Shown: positions 1 to 7,517 of the stretch, one piece after another
Layout: each line of letters begins with the position of its first letter
Numbering within the stretch: the stretch's first letter is position 1
NCBI GenBank assembly: GCA_016714935.1
Contig: JADKBU010000047.1
Location: 1 to 22,926 of the forward strand
Direction of reading: 5' to 3'
Length of the DNA stretch: 22,926 bases
Origin: Candidatus Accumulibacter propinquus
GTDB lineage: Bacteria; Pseudomonadota; Gammaproteobacteria; Burkholderiales; Rhodocyclaceae
Notes under the pieces: model-generated
Database searches by the model: none
Told to the model about the DNA's origin: nothing
The model's input: only the letters and a program-made list of their open reading frames with translations
Translations under genes and position numbers: made by a program

Positions 1-2798
1 GCCGGCGTCTGCAGGATGCCCATCTGCTGCAGCGGCAGGCCTTTTTCGTCGAGGATGCCGAGCATCGCGTAGCGGTGGATGATCAGTTGCGCGAGGTAGG
101 CGACGGTCGAGGGGTAGTTGGTCTGGCGGCGGGTGCCGGGGATGAAGGCCATGAAGTCGCCGAGCGGTTCGGGGTAGTCGAGCAGCTTCCTGAGCTTCAT
201 GCCGATCCACGCCGGGTCGAGGACGCGCATGTCGAGCGACAGCAGCTTGGTCAGGCCGTCGAGGGCGCGCGGGTAGTTGCCGGAGAGCCACACCGAGTAG
301 GGGCGGGTGACGCCGTCGGGCAGGGTGATTTCCTTGAGGCCGAGGACGAAGTCTTCGCCGGTGGCCGGGTTGAAGACATCGACGGTCCAGGACAGCGTGC
401 CGTCGGTGCCGGTCTTCGGTTCCTTGCGGCTGAACATGGCGTCGAGTACCGGCGTCGGGCCGGCGTTGGCGAAGGCGCCGATGCGTTCGACGCGGAACTG
501 GATCAGTTGCGCCATCGCGGCGACCACCGAGGGCATGCGCTTTCTTTCGCCGTGCGGCGGGAAGGGCATCTCGAAGCCTTCGTCGCCGGCGGTCTTGGCC
601 AGCGATTCGAGTTTGAGCGCCAGCCAGCCGTGGTCGTTGGCGCGCATGTCCATCGACAGCGTCTTGGCGACGGCGCCGAGGCCGCGCGGCTGCTCGGGGC
701 CATTGACCCAGGCTTCGAACGGCCAGCAGCGGCCTTCCTGGTCGACCTGGCCGACGAATAGCGCGAACTTGCCGTGCGTGTGCTCGATCATGTAGGTCCA
801 GGCCATGTTGCCCTCCGCGAGGTTGGGCCGGTTCGGCCAGCGCAGGCTGGCGAGCACCGGTGCCGGCAGGTTCTTGATCGTCAGGCGACGGTTGGCGTCG
901 CCGGTCTCGAAGTCCTGCGGCTGCTTGCGGTCTTCGGCCTGTTTCTGCGAAACGGTTTGTGACCCGGACTGTGACCCGGACGATGAATCGACCGAGAGCA
1001 CCGAGCCGAGGACGCTGTTCGGGCGGTAGGTGGCGAGGCCCTTGAGGCCGGATTTCCAGGCGCTCATGTAGAGATCCTGGAAGTCTTCGTAGGGGTAGTC
1101 GGCGGGCACATTCACCGTCTTCGAGATCGAGGTGTCGATGTACGGGGCGACGGCGGCGACCATGTCCTTGTGCGCCCTGGCCGAGATTTCGAGGGCGGTG
1201 ACGAAGTAGTCGGGCAGCTTCTCGACGTCGCCGCCGAGGTGCTTGTAGAGCCGCCAGGCGTAGTCCTCGACGGCGTATTCCTTGAGCGTGCCGTCGGCCA
1301 TGCGCTTCTTGCGGTTGTAGGTCCACGAGAACGGCGGTTCGATGCCGTTCGAGGCGTTGTCGGCGAAGGCCAGCGAGATCGTGCCGGTCGGCGCGATCGA
1401 CAGCAGGTGCGAGTTGCGCAGGCCGTGCCGGCGGATCTCGGACTTGATCTCGGCCGGCAGGCGCGAGGCGAAGTTGCCGCCCGAGAGGTACAGTTCGGCG
1501 TTGAACAGCGGGAAGGCGCCGCGCTCCTGCGCCAGCTCGACCGACGCGAGGTAGGCGGTGTCGCGCATGAATTCGGAGAGGCGCGCGCCCATCGCGGTCG
1601 CCTCCGGGCGGTCGTAGCGCAGGCGCAGCATGCACAGGGCGTCGCCGAGGCCGGTGAAGCCGAGGCCGACGCGGCGCTTGTTGGCGGCTTCCTCGCGCTG
1701 CCGTTCGAGCGGCCAGGCGGTGACGTCGAGGACGTTGTCGAGCATGCGCGTCGAGATGCGGATCACTTCGGCGAAGGTCGCGAAGTCGAACTCGGCGAGG
1801 GGGCTGAAGGCGTCCTTGACGAACAGCGTCAGGTTGATCGAGCCCAGGCAGCAGCAGCCGTAGGGCGGCAGCGGCTGTTCGGCGCAGGGGTTGGTGGCCT
1901 CGATGACTTCGCAGTAGTAGAGGTTGTTGTCCTTGTTCATGCGGTCGAGGAAGAGGATGCCCGGCTCGGCGTGGTCGTAGGTGGATTTCATCACCTGGTC
2001 CCAGAGGTCGCGCGCCTGCACGCGGCGGTAAACCCAGACGCCGTCTTCGCGCTGGAAGGCGCCGGCGCGCTTCATGTCGCTGTTGGGTTCGGCGCGGTGC
2101 GTGAGTTCGACCTCGGCGTCGGCCTCGACGGCGGCCATGAACGCGTCGGTAACGGCGATCGAGACGTTGAAGTTGGAGAGGTCGCCGTGGTCCTTGGCGT
2201 GGATGAAGACTTCGATGTCCGGATGGTCGCAGCGCAGCACGCCCATCTGCGCGCCACGCCGGGCGCCGGCCGATTCGACGGTTTCGCACGAACGGTCGAA
2301 GACGCGCATGTACGACACCGGGCCGGAAGCGCGCGACTGCGTGCCCTTGACCAGCGCGCCGATCGGCCGGATCGACGAGAAGTCGTAGCCGACGCCGCCG
2401 CCGCGGCGCATGGTTTCGGCGGCTTCGGCGAGGGCGCTGTAGATGCCCGGCTTGCCGTCGACGATCTCGACCACCGAATCGCCGATCGGCTGCACGAAGC
2501 AGTTGATCAGCGTCGCCGCGAGCGTCGTGCCGGCCGCCGAGTTGATGCGCCCGGCGGGCACGAAGCCGTTTTCCTGCGCCCAGAGAAAGCGGGCTTCCCA
2601 GTGCGCGCGCTGCTTCTCGTCTTCGTTGGCGGCGAGCGCGCGTGCGACACGACGGCGCACGTCATGCACCGAGGTTTCATTGCCCTTGGCGTATTTTTCG
2701 ACCAGGACCTCGGCGGAGATTTCCTGTTCGGCGAGCGGCTGGATCGCCGGCGCCTCGGCAACTGCCGACAGGGGTAACTGGTGTACAAGCTGGCTCAT
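1..2798 (-). CDS. nrdJ: adenosylcobalamin-dependent (class II) ribonucleotide reductase, 3' end cut by window edge
   Basis: Reduces ribonucleotides to deoxyribonucleotides with an adenosylcobalamin-generated thiyl radical, independently of oxygen. The visible 932 codons start at an ATG preceded by GAGGGA about 8 bases upstream. Seen: PAGR near residue 81, a first redox Cys candidate at C100 (LINCFVQP), a glycine-rich RRGGGVGYD segment, the NPCAE motif with the N303/C305/E307 triad, and PTGTISLAF in the barrel. NPCAE is followed by a run of three Cys. After the catalytic barrel there are two similar TSCPD-like segments (about 480-815 and 60-400 in window coordinates). The C-terminal Cys tail expected to re-reduce the active site lies beyond the left edge. 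The promoter region carries NrdR and DnaA boxes. No nrdB-like small subunit is adjacent, as expected for class II. Confidence 0.95.
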   Translation of the reverse strand, partial: MSQLVHQLPLSAVAEAPAIQPLAEQEISAEVLVEKYAKGNETSVHDVRRRVARALAANEDEKQRAHWEARFLWAQENGFVPAGRINSAAGTTLAATLINCFVQPIGDSVVEIVDGKPGIYSALAEAAETMRRGGGVGYDFSSIRPIGALVKGTQSRASGPVSYMRVFDRSCETVESAGARRGAQMGVLRCDHPDIEVFIHAKDHGDLSNFNVSIAVTDAFMAAVEADAEVELTHRAEPNSDMKRAGAFQREDGVWVYRRVQARDLWDQVMKSTYDHAEPGILFLDRMNKDNNLYYCEVIEATNPCAEQPLPPYGCCCLGSINLTLFVKDAFSPLAEFDFATFAEVIRISTRMLDNVLDVTAWPLERQREEAANKRRVGLGFTGLGDALCMLRLRYDRPEATAMGARLSEFMRDTAYLASVELAQERGAFPLFNAELYLSGGNFASRLPAEIKSEIRRHGLRNSHLLSIAPTGTISLAFADNASNGIEPPFSWTYNRKKRMADGTLKEYAVEDYAWRLYKHLGGDVEKLPDYFVTALEISARAHKDMVAAVAPYIDTSISKTVNVPADYPYEDFQDLYMSAWKSGLKGLATYRPNSVLGSVLSVDSSSGSQSGSQTVSQKQAEDRKQPQDFETGDANRRLTIKNLPAPVLASLRWPNRPNLAEGNMAWTYMIEHTHGKFALFVGQVDQEGRCWPFEAWVNGPEQPRGLGAVAKTLSMDMRANDHGWLALKLESLAKTAGDEGFEMPFPPHGERKRMPSVVAAMAQLIQFRVERIGAFANAGPTPVLDAMFSRKEPKTGTDGTLSWTVDVFNPATGEDFVLGLKEITLPDGVTRPYSVWLSGNYPRALDGLTKLLSLDMRVLDPAWIGMKLRKLLDYPEPLGDFMAFIPGTRRQTNYPSTVAYLAQLIIHRYAMLGILDEKGLPLQQMGILQTP

Positions 2799-2936
2799 GG
2801 TCTGTCCCTCGATGGATGAATGATGGTCGAAGCGGGCGGCGCCGGCATCCGCGCTGCCGGGCCGCGGATCGCCGCGGCAGGCATGCGTATCGGGCCGCGG
2901 CAGGGCCGCGGCTGGCATGGCGTAACAGACGCAAAG

Positions 2937-2952
2937 CTACTACAGGTAGTGG
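2937..2952. promoter_or_regulatory. NrdR box, proximal to nrdJ
   Basis: A 16-bp imperfect palindrome with core ACTAC-AG-GTAGT. NrdR represses ribonucleotide reductase genes by binding two 16-bp palindromes about 31 bp apart. Its centre (2944.5) is exactly 31 bp from that of the second palindrome, so the spacing supports the call more than either box alone. Confidence 0.8.
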
Positions 2953-2967
2953 TGCAAGGCAACAGGA

Positions 2968-2983
2968 TAACTAGATGTAGTTA
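2968..2983. promoter_or_regulatory. NrdR box, distal to nrdJ
   Basis: Palindrome with core AACTAGATGTAGTT, centre 2975.5, separated from the proximal box by 15 bp, the classical tandem NrdR arrangement. It overlaps the DnaA box by three bases. Confidence 0.82.
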
Positions 2984-2989
2984 TCCACA
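2981..2989 (+). promoter_or_regulatory. DnaA box overlapping the distal NrdR box
   Basis: TTATCCACA is a perfect match to the strict DnaA-box consensus TTATNCACA. DnaA is known to control nrd transcription in E. coli, so a single box in an nrd promoter is plausible as a link between dNTP supply and replication initiation. A lone 9-mer can occur by chance; its position is what makes it credible. Confidence 0.6.
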
Positions 2990-3143
2990 GCGCCGGTCGC
3001 GGGGGGCTGGAAAAGCCGTGAAATCACGGTCTTGCGGCGCATTTGAGAAGCGAAATCTTTTTTCCGGTTCGCCTGCGGGTGCGGCGAGGGGCGCGCGTCC
3101 GGCAGGCGTGCGCCGTCTTCGGGGGACCCGCCTGCGCCGGGGT

Positions 3144-3174
3144 ACGGCTCGCGATCGCTGCCGCCGCGAGCCGT
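3144..3174 (-). terminator. 10-bp perfect hairpin just past the MaoC/Pta stop codon
   Basis: Arms ACGGCTCGCG (3144-3153) and CGCGAGCCGT (3165-3174) pair perfectly around an 11-base loop. The hairpin begins 8 bases after the minus-strand stop codon. No T-run follows directly, so it is either a non-canonical terminator or an mRNA 3'-end stabiliser. Confidence 0.5.
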
Positions 3175-3182
3175 CTGCCGGA

Positions 3183-4601
3183 TCAGCTCGCCGGCTGCCG
3201 TTCGCGCGCGGCGTGCGCGATCAGCGCGGCGATGACGCAGGAGGCGATGCGTGTTTCGGCGGTGTCGGCGCGGCTGGTCAGGACGATCGGCACGCGCGCG
3301 CCGAGGACGATGCCGGCACTGAGCGCGTTGCCGAGATACTCGAGCTGCTTGGCGAGCATGTTGCCGGATTCGAGGTCGGGCACGACGAGGATGTCGGCAC
3401 GTCCGGCGACGGCCGAGCTGATGCCCTTGGTCTTGGCGGCGACCAGCGAGACGGCGTTGTCGAAAGCCAGCGGCCCGTCGAGCATGCCGCCCTTGATCTG
3501 GCCGCGGTCGGCCATCTTGCACAAGGCGGCGGCGTCGATGGTCGACTGGATCTTGGGATTGACGGTTTCGACCGCCGAGAGGATCGCGACCTTGGGTTCG
3601 GGGTTGCCGATGATGTGCGCCAGATCGATCGCGTTCTGGATGATGTGCACCTTCTCCAGCAGCGTCGGCAGGATGTTGACCGCCGCGTCGGTAATCATCA
3701 CCGGGCGCGGGTAGGTCGGCACGTCCATCAGGAAGACATGGCTGATGCGGCGCTCGGTGCGCAGGCCGGTGCCGCTGGCGATGACCTCGGCCATCAGTTC
3801 GTCGGTGTGCAGGCTGCCCTTCATCAGGGCTTCGGCGTCGTTGCTGCGGATCAGGGTCACCGCCATGGCCGCCGCCTCGTGGCTGTGCCGGACGTTCACG
3901 ATGCGGTGTCGCCCGAGGTCGAAGCCGTTCTCTTCGGCGACCGAGCGAATCTTCTGTTCCGGTCCGATCAGGATCGGGTCGATCAGGTTGGCCTCGGCGG
4001 CGAGCAGGGCGCCGCGCAGCGATTCGCGGTCGCAGGGATGCACCACGGCCATGTCGATCGGCGCCAGGCCTTCGGCACGTTTGACCAGGACCTGCAGGCG
4101 CGCGTATTTGTCGGAGATGGTGATTTCCGGCATGACGGTCCGCTTGGTTCTGATCTTTTCGCGGGGCGCCAGCACCTCGGCACTGCCCGAGACCACCAGC
4201 AACTGGTCCTGGTTGACGCAGGCGCAGTCGAGAATGATGTGCTGGTTGTGGCTGAACTTCTGCTTGACCGTCACCGTCACGGTGATCGTGTCGCCGATCG
4301 TGACTGGCCGGGAGAAATGCACCATCGACTCGATCAGGACGGTCCCCGGTCCCGGGAACTGCGTGCCGAGGGTGGTCGACATCAGTGAGGCGGTCCACAT
4401 GCCGTGCGCGATGAAGTCCTGGAACAGGCCGCTGTGCCTGAACTCGGTACTCGCCAGCGCGGGATTCATGTCGCCGGACATCAGCGCGAAAAGCTTGACG
4501 TCCTCCGGGCGCAGCGTGCGCACCAGCGACGAACTGTCGCCGACGTTGATTTCGTCGTAGGTTCGACTTTCGAGATATTCGAGAGGTGTCTCAAAGTGCA
4601 T
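3183..4601 (-). CDS. bifunctional MaoC-like hydratase / phosphate acetyl(butyryl)transferase
   Basis: The predicted protein has 472 aa from an ATG with AGGAG 8 bases upstream; a longer in-frame start exists but lacks this signal. Residues about 1-150 form a MaoC/R-hydratase-like hot-dog domain (FALMSGDMNP near 38-47, HGMW near 66-69). The remainder is a phosphotransacylase domain, converting acyl-CoA and phosphate to acyl phosphate. Proteins with this order are annotated as enoyl-CoA hydratase/phosphate acetyltransferase. In the hydratase motif the usual SGDxNPxH carries Leu at position 49 instead of the catalytic His, so hydratase activity is doubtful. No acetate kinase gene adjoins it: nrdJ follows. 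A likely role is in acetyl-CoA/acetyl-phosphate or polyhydroxyalkanoate-related metabolism, which is inference. Confidence 0.9.
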   Translation of the reverse strand: MHFETPLEYLESRTYDEINVGDSSSLVRTLRPEDVKLFALMSGDMNPALASTEFRHSGLFQDFIAHGMWTASLMSTTLGTQFPGPGTVLIESMVHFSRPVTIGDTITVTVTVKQKFSHNQHIILDCACVNQDQLLVVSGSAEVLAPREKIRTKRTVMPEITISDKYARLQVLVKRAEGLAPIDMAVVHPCDRESLRGALLAAEANLIDPILIGPEQKIRSVAEENGFDLGRHRIVNVRHSHEAAAMAVTLIRSNDAEALMKGSLHTDELMAEVIASGTGLRTERRISHVFLMDVPTYPRPVMITDAAVNILPTLLEKVHIIQNAIDLAHIIGNPEPKVAILSAVETVNPKIQSTIDAAALCKMADRGQIKGGMLDGPLAFDNAVSLVAAKTKGISSAVAGRADILVVPDLESGNMLAKQLEYLGNALSAGIVLGARVPIVLTSRADTAETRIASCVIAALIAHAARERQPAS

Positions 4602-4770
4602 GATGGTGCTCCTGTTGACGCTCACCAGAGTGATCGGAACGCGGTCGGAATCGGGACTACCCGCCGCCGCCATCGGGTCCGCGTGCCGCCTCGCCTGTCG
4701 GCGATCCGTCCAGCCGGCCGCTGCGTGGCGCATGACGGGCCTGACGGTGACACACGGTCAGACATTATTA

Positions 4771-4785
4771 TGCTGCAATGCAGCA
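4771..4785. repeat. TGCTGC-N3-GCAGCA palindrome
   Basis: Perfect 6-bp arms around a 3-base spacer, bordered by AT-rich sequence in an otherwise GC-rich divergent promoter region. It could be an operator for either flanking gene. The binding protein is not identifiable from the sequence. Confidence 0.4.
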
Positions 4786-4862
4786 CGAAATGAAATGGTG
4801 ATCTGCGGGAGTTTGCTCCGCCGCTGCGCGTCTGTCCGGGAACCGCTCAATCGGCACTTTTG

Positions 4863-4876
4863 TTGACGTACATCAG
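4863..4876. promoter_or_regulatory. FNR/Anr-like binding site upstream of hoxF
   Basis: TTGAC-GTAC-ATCAG matches 8 of 10 defined positions of the FNR consensus TTGAT-N4-ATCAA. Its centre is about 77 bp upstream of the chosen hoxF start, which allows a class II (-41.5) position with a transcription start near 4911. Oxygen-sensitive regulation would suit a bidirectional hydrogenase. No good -10 is seen at the required place, so this remains a candidate. Confidence 0.5.
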
Positions 4877-4946
4877 TACCCGCCATCGCCGAAGCAGTAG
4901 GCTGCAGCAAGGTATCGGGAACGGCTGCGGTTTTCGGGAGACTGGC

Positions 4947-6788
4947 GTGACGGACGAATGCGTTGGGGCAGAACGGCTGGGCGAGTTGTTGCAGCCGATC
5001 ATCGACGGTCACGGCGGTGACCCGGGAATGCTGGTGCAGATTCTGCGCGAGGCGCAGGAAGCGCTGGGATATTTGCCGGCGGCGGCGCTGACCGCGATCG
5101 CCAGGGCGGTCGGGTTGCCGCGCGCGCGCGTCGAGGGGGTCGCCGGTTTTTACTCGTTTCTCCACCTGCAGCCGGTCGGTCGCTATCGCGTGCTCTTCTC
5201 GGACAACATCACCGACCACATGCTGGGCAGCGTCGAGTTGATGGATCGCCTGTGCAACCGGCTGTGGATCGAGCGCGGCAAGGTTTCCGAGGACGGGCTG
5301 GTCAGCGTCGACACGACTTCCTGCACGGGCCTGTGTGACCAGGGGCCGGCGCTGCTGGTCAACGGCCGGGCGATGACCCGCATGTCGGCCGAGCGCATCG
5401 ACCGCATCAGCGAAATGATCCGGGCGGAGCTGCCGCTGGACGACTGGCCGCGCGAGTATTTCCGGATCGAGGACAACATCCGCCGCCGCGATGCCCTGCT
5501 CAATACCTGCTGGCCGGCCGGAGAAGCCCTCAGGGCCGCGCTGGCGCGCGGACCCGAGGCGATGCTCGCGGAAATGAGGACCTCGAACCTGCGCGGGCGC
5601 GGCGGCGCCGGTTTCACCACCTACATCAAGTGGGAGTCGGCACGGCGCGCGCCCTGCCGCGGCGAGCCGCCCGAGCGCTACATCGTGTGCAACGCCGACG
5701 AAGGCGAACCGGGGACCTTCAAGGATCGCGTGCTGCTTTCGAGCTACACCGACCTGCTGTTCGATGGCATGAGTGTCGCCGGTTTCACCATCGGTGCGAC
5801 CAGGGGGCTGCTCTACCTGCGCGGCGAATACGCCTACCTGTTGCCGGCGCTGCGCGAAAACCTCGCCCGTCGCCGCCGCGACGGTCTGCTGGGAACGGCG
5901 CTGTGCGGCCAGGACGGCGTGTGCTTCGACATCGAGATCCATGTCGGTGCCGGTGCCTATGTCTGTGGCGAGGAATCGGCGCTGCTCGAATCGCTCGAGG
6001 GCAAGCGCGGCGTGCCGCGGATTCGTCCGCCTTTCCCGGTCACCGTGGGCTATCGCGGTCAGCCGACGGTGGTGAACAATGTCGAAACGCTGTGCAAGGC
6101 GGCGCTGATCGCGGTCAATGGCGGCGCCTGGTTCGCCGGTCTCGGCACCAAGCAGTCGACCGGCACCAAGCTGCTGTCGATCTCGGGGGACGTCGAGATG
6201 CCGGGCATCTACGATTATCCCTTCGGCGTCTCGGTGGCGCAGGTGCTCAACGAATGCGGCGCCGGCAATGCGCAGGCGGTGCAGATCAGCGGCCCTTCCG
6301 GCACCTGCCTCGGGATGCACGAGTTCTCTCGCCACGTGGCTTTCGAGGACGTGCCGACCGCTGGCGCGTTCATGGTCTTCGGCGCGCATCGCGACATGTT
6401 CGAAGTGGCGCGCAATTTCGCCCACTTCTTCGCGCACGAGAGCTGCGGTTTCTGCACGCCCTGCCGGGTCGGCACTTCCCTGGTCGCCAACTGCATGGAC
6501 AAGATCGCCGACGGTCATGGTTCGCAGTACGACATCAACGAGATTTTCAAGATCCATCGCCTGTTGCACGTCGCCAGCCACTGCGGGCTCGGCCAGTCGG
6601 CGTGCAACCCCTTGTTCGATACGTTGAACAAGTTCCGTCCGGCTTATGAGCGACGCCTGCGCTCGCTCGATTTCGAGCCCGCCTTTGATCTTGACCAGGC
6701 ACTGGCGGCAGCGCGCCAGATGACCGGGCGCGACGACCCCGCGGCCCACTTCGGCCTGGCCGCCAGGGTTCCGGGAGTGACCACATGA
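4947..6788 (+). CDS. hoxF: NAD-reducing hydrogenase, diaphorase subunit HoxF
   Basis: Flavoprotein of the diaphorase module: it passes electrons between NAD(H) and the FeS chain of HoxU. I chose the GTG at 4947 because GGGAG lies 6 bases upstream; the predicted protein has 613 aa. Residues about 1-150 resemble NuoE; the rest resembles NuoF. GRGGAGF (217-223) belongs to the FMN/NADH site, and C500, C503, C506 and C546 are 4Fe-4S ligands. In the NuoE-like part only the second Cys pair (C126, C130) is kept. The place of the first pair reads SDNITDHML, so an intact 2Fe-2S cluster there is unlikely. The stop overlaps the hoxU start (ATGA), indicating translational coupling. This is the first gene of the hox operon. 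Confidence 0.95.
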   Translation: MTDECVGAERLGELLQPIIDGHGGDPGMLVQILREAQEALGYLPAAALTAIARAVGLPRARVEGVAGFYSFLHLQPVGRYRVLFSDNITDHMLGSVELMDRLCNRLWIERGKVSEDGLVSVDTTSCTGLCDQGPALLVNGRAMTRMSAERIDRISEMIRAELPLDDWPREYFRIEDNIRRRDALLNTCWPAGEALRAALARGPEAMLAEMRTSNLRGRGGAGFTTYIKWESARRAPCRGEPPERYIVCNADEGEPGTFKDRVLLSSYTDLLFDGMSVAGFTIGATRGLLYLRGEYAYLLPALRENLARRRRDGLLGTALCGQDGVCFDIEIHVGAGAYVCGEESALLESLEGKRGVPRIRPPFPVTVGYRGQPTVVNNVETLCKAALIAVNGGAWFAGLGTKQSTGTKLLSISGDVEMPGIYDYPFGVSVAQVLNECGAGNAQAVQISGPSGTCLGMHEFSRHVAFEDVPTAGAFMVFGAHRDMFEVARNFAHFFAHESCGFCTPCRVGTSLVANCMDKIADGHGSQYDINEIFKIHRLLHVASHCGLGQSACNPLFDTLNKFRPAYERRLRSLDFEPAFDLDQALAAARQMTGRDDPAAHFGLAARVPGVTT

Positions 6789-7516
6789 CACAGCAGAGCA
6801 TTCTGCTCGACGGGCTGCCGGTGCCCTTCGAGGAGGGGCAGACGATCATGGATGCGGCGATGGCTGCCGAGATCTTCATCCCGCACCTCTGCCACCATCC
6901 GGAGTTCAAGCCGCAGGGCAGTTGCAAGCTGTGCACGGTGAAGGCCAGTGGCCGCTACGTTTCGGCGTGCACGATGCCGGCCAGGGACGGCATGGAGGTG
7001 GAGAACAACTCGCCGGATCTCAACGACAAGCGCCGGACGATGCTGCAGATGCTGTTCGTCGAGGGCAATCACTTCTGCCCGTCCTGTGAAAAGAGCGGCA
7101 ATTGCATGCTGCAGGCGCTGGCCTACGAACTCGAAATGCTGTCGCCGCATTTCAATCAGTTCTACCCCAATCGACCGCTCGATGCCTCGCACCCGCAGGT
7201 GCTGCTCGACTTCAATCGCTGCATTCTCTGCGAACTGTGCGTGCGCGCCAGCCGCGACGTCGATGGCAAGCACGTCTTCTCGCTCTCGGGGCGGGGGATC
7301 ACCAAGCACCTGATCGTCAATGCCGAATCCGGACGCCTGGCCGATACCGATTTCTCGCTGACCGACAAGGCGGCGCACGTCTGCCCGGTCGGGGTGATCC
7401 TCGAAAAACGCAAGGGCTTCGCGGTGCCGATCGGCCAGCGGCGCTACGACGTCGATCCGATCGGCATGCAGGTCGAGCGTCTCGCGCACCGCACGACCAC
7501 TGAAGAGGAGATCTGA
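6785..7516 (+). CDS. hoxU: NAD-reducing hydrogenase, diaphorase small subunit HoxU
   Basis: A 243-aa ferredoxin-like subunit linking HoxF to the hydrogenase dimer, homologous to the N-terminus of NuoG. Ligands seen: a 2Fe-2S set at C36, C47, C50 and C62; a His/Cys 4Fe-4S set at H96, C98, C101 and C107; and a further 4Fe-4S set at C146, C149, C152 and C200. The length is normal for the family and all clusters look intact. It overlaps hoxF by four bases. The hoxY gene starts two bases after its stop codon, and hoxU's end carries the GAGGAG that serves hoxY. Confidence 0.95.
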   Translation: MTQQSILLDGLPVPFEEGQTIMDAAMAAEIFIPHLCHHPEFKPQGSCKLCTVKASGRYVSACTMPARDGMEVENNSPDLNDKRRTMLQMLFVEGNHFCPSCEKSGNCMLQALAYELEMLSPHFNQFYPNRPLDASHPQVLLDFNRCILCELCVRASRDVDGKHVFSLSGRGITKHLIVNAESGRLADTDFSLTDKAAHVCPVGVILEKRKGFAVPIGQRRYDVDPIGMQVERLAHRTTTEEEI

Positions 7517-7517
7517 G

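Larger units (their letters stand above)
2799..3182. other. 384-bp intergenic region upstream of nrdJ
   Basis: No convincing gene is present here. From right to left it holds a strong hairpin just past the MaoC/Pta stop codon, a small palindrome (CCGTG-AAAT-CACGG at 3016-3029), a DnaA box, two NrdR-like palindromes, and a GC-rich leader with four GCCGCGG copies at 2861, 2871, 2894 and 2905. A possible nrdJ promoter on the minus strand is TTGCCT (2957-2962) and TAGCTT (2934-2939) with a 17-bp spacer. It is weak, but it would place the first NrdR palindrome over the -10/spacer and the second just upstream of -35. No cobalamin-riboswitch B12 box was found in the leader. Confidence 0.6.
4602..4946. 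other. 345-bp divergent promoter region between maoC-pta and hoxF
   Basis: No gene is supported here. It contains the outward promoters of the two flanking genes. Notable pieces are a palindrome TGCTGC-AAT-GCAGCA (4771-4785) next to an AT-rich patch (ATTATTATG near 4764-4772), and an FNR-like site at 4863-4876. The GGGAG at 4936-4940 is the Shine-Dalgarno sequence for hoxF. I could not fix a -10/-35 pair for either direction with confidence. Confidence 0.55.

Noticed and set aside
1170..2777. Long plus-strand open frame opposite nrdJ
   Set aside because: It mirrors the codons of a clear class II reductase on the other strand, and its composition (Val/Glu/Ala/Arg/Gly-rich, no domain) is typical of high-GC shadow frames.
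2799..2936. Cobalamin riboswitch in the nrdJ leader
   Set aside because: Expected by function, but I found no B12-box-like conserved segment; the region is only GC-rich repeats.
2820..4388. Plus-strand 522-codon frame opposite maoC-pta
   Set aside because: No recognisable domain, and it covers a well-supported minus-strand enzyme plus the regulatory region.
4850..4867. Sigma-54 promoter of hoxF
   Set aside because: The -24-like CGGCAC is followed at the right distance by GA instead of the near-invariant GC of the -12 element; kept only as a comment in the FNR-site finding.
4860..4946. Upstream extension of hoxF to 4860
   Set aside because: No ribosome-binding site, Arg/Ser-rich sequence, and it would overlap the FNR-like site; GTG 4947 has a good Shine-Dalgarno sequence.
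4758..6791. Minus-strand 677-codon frame opposite hoxF
   Set aside because: Antisense to unmistakable HoxF motifs, with low-complexity Ala/Arg/Gln/Val composition.
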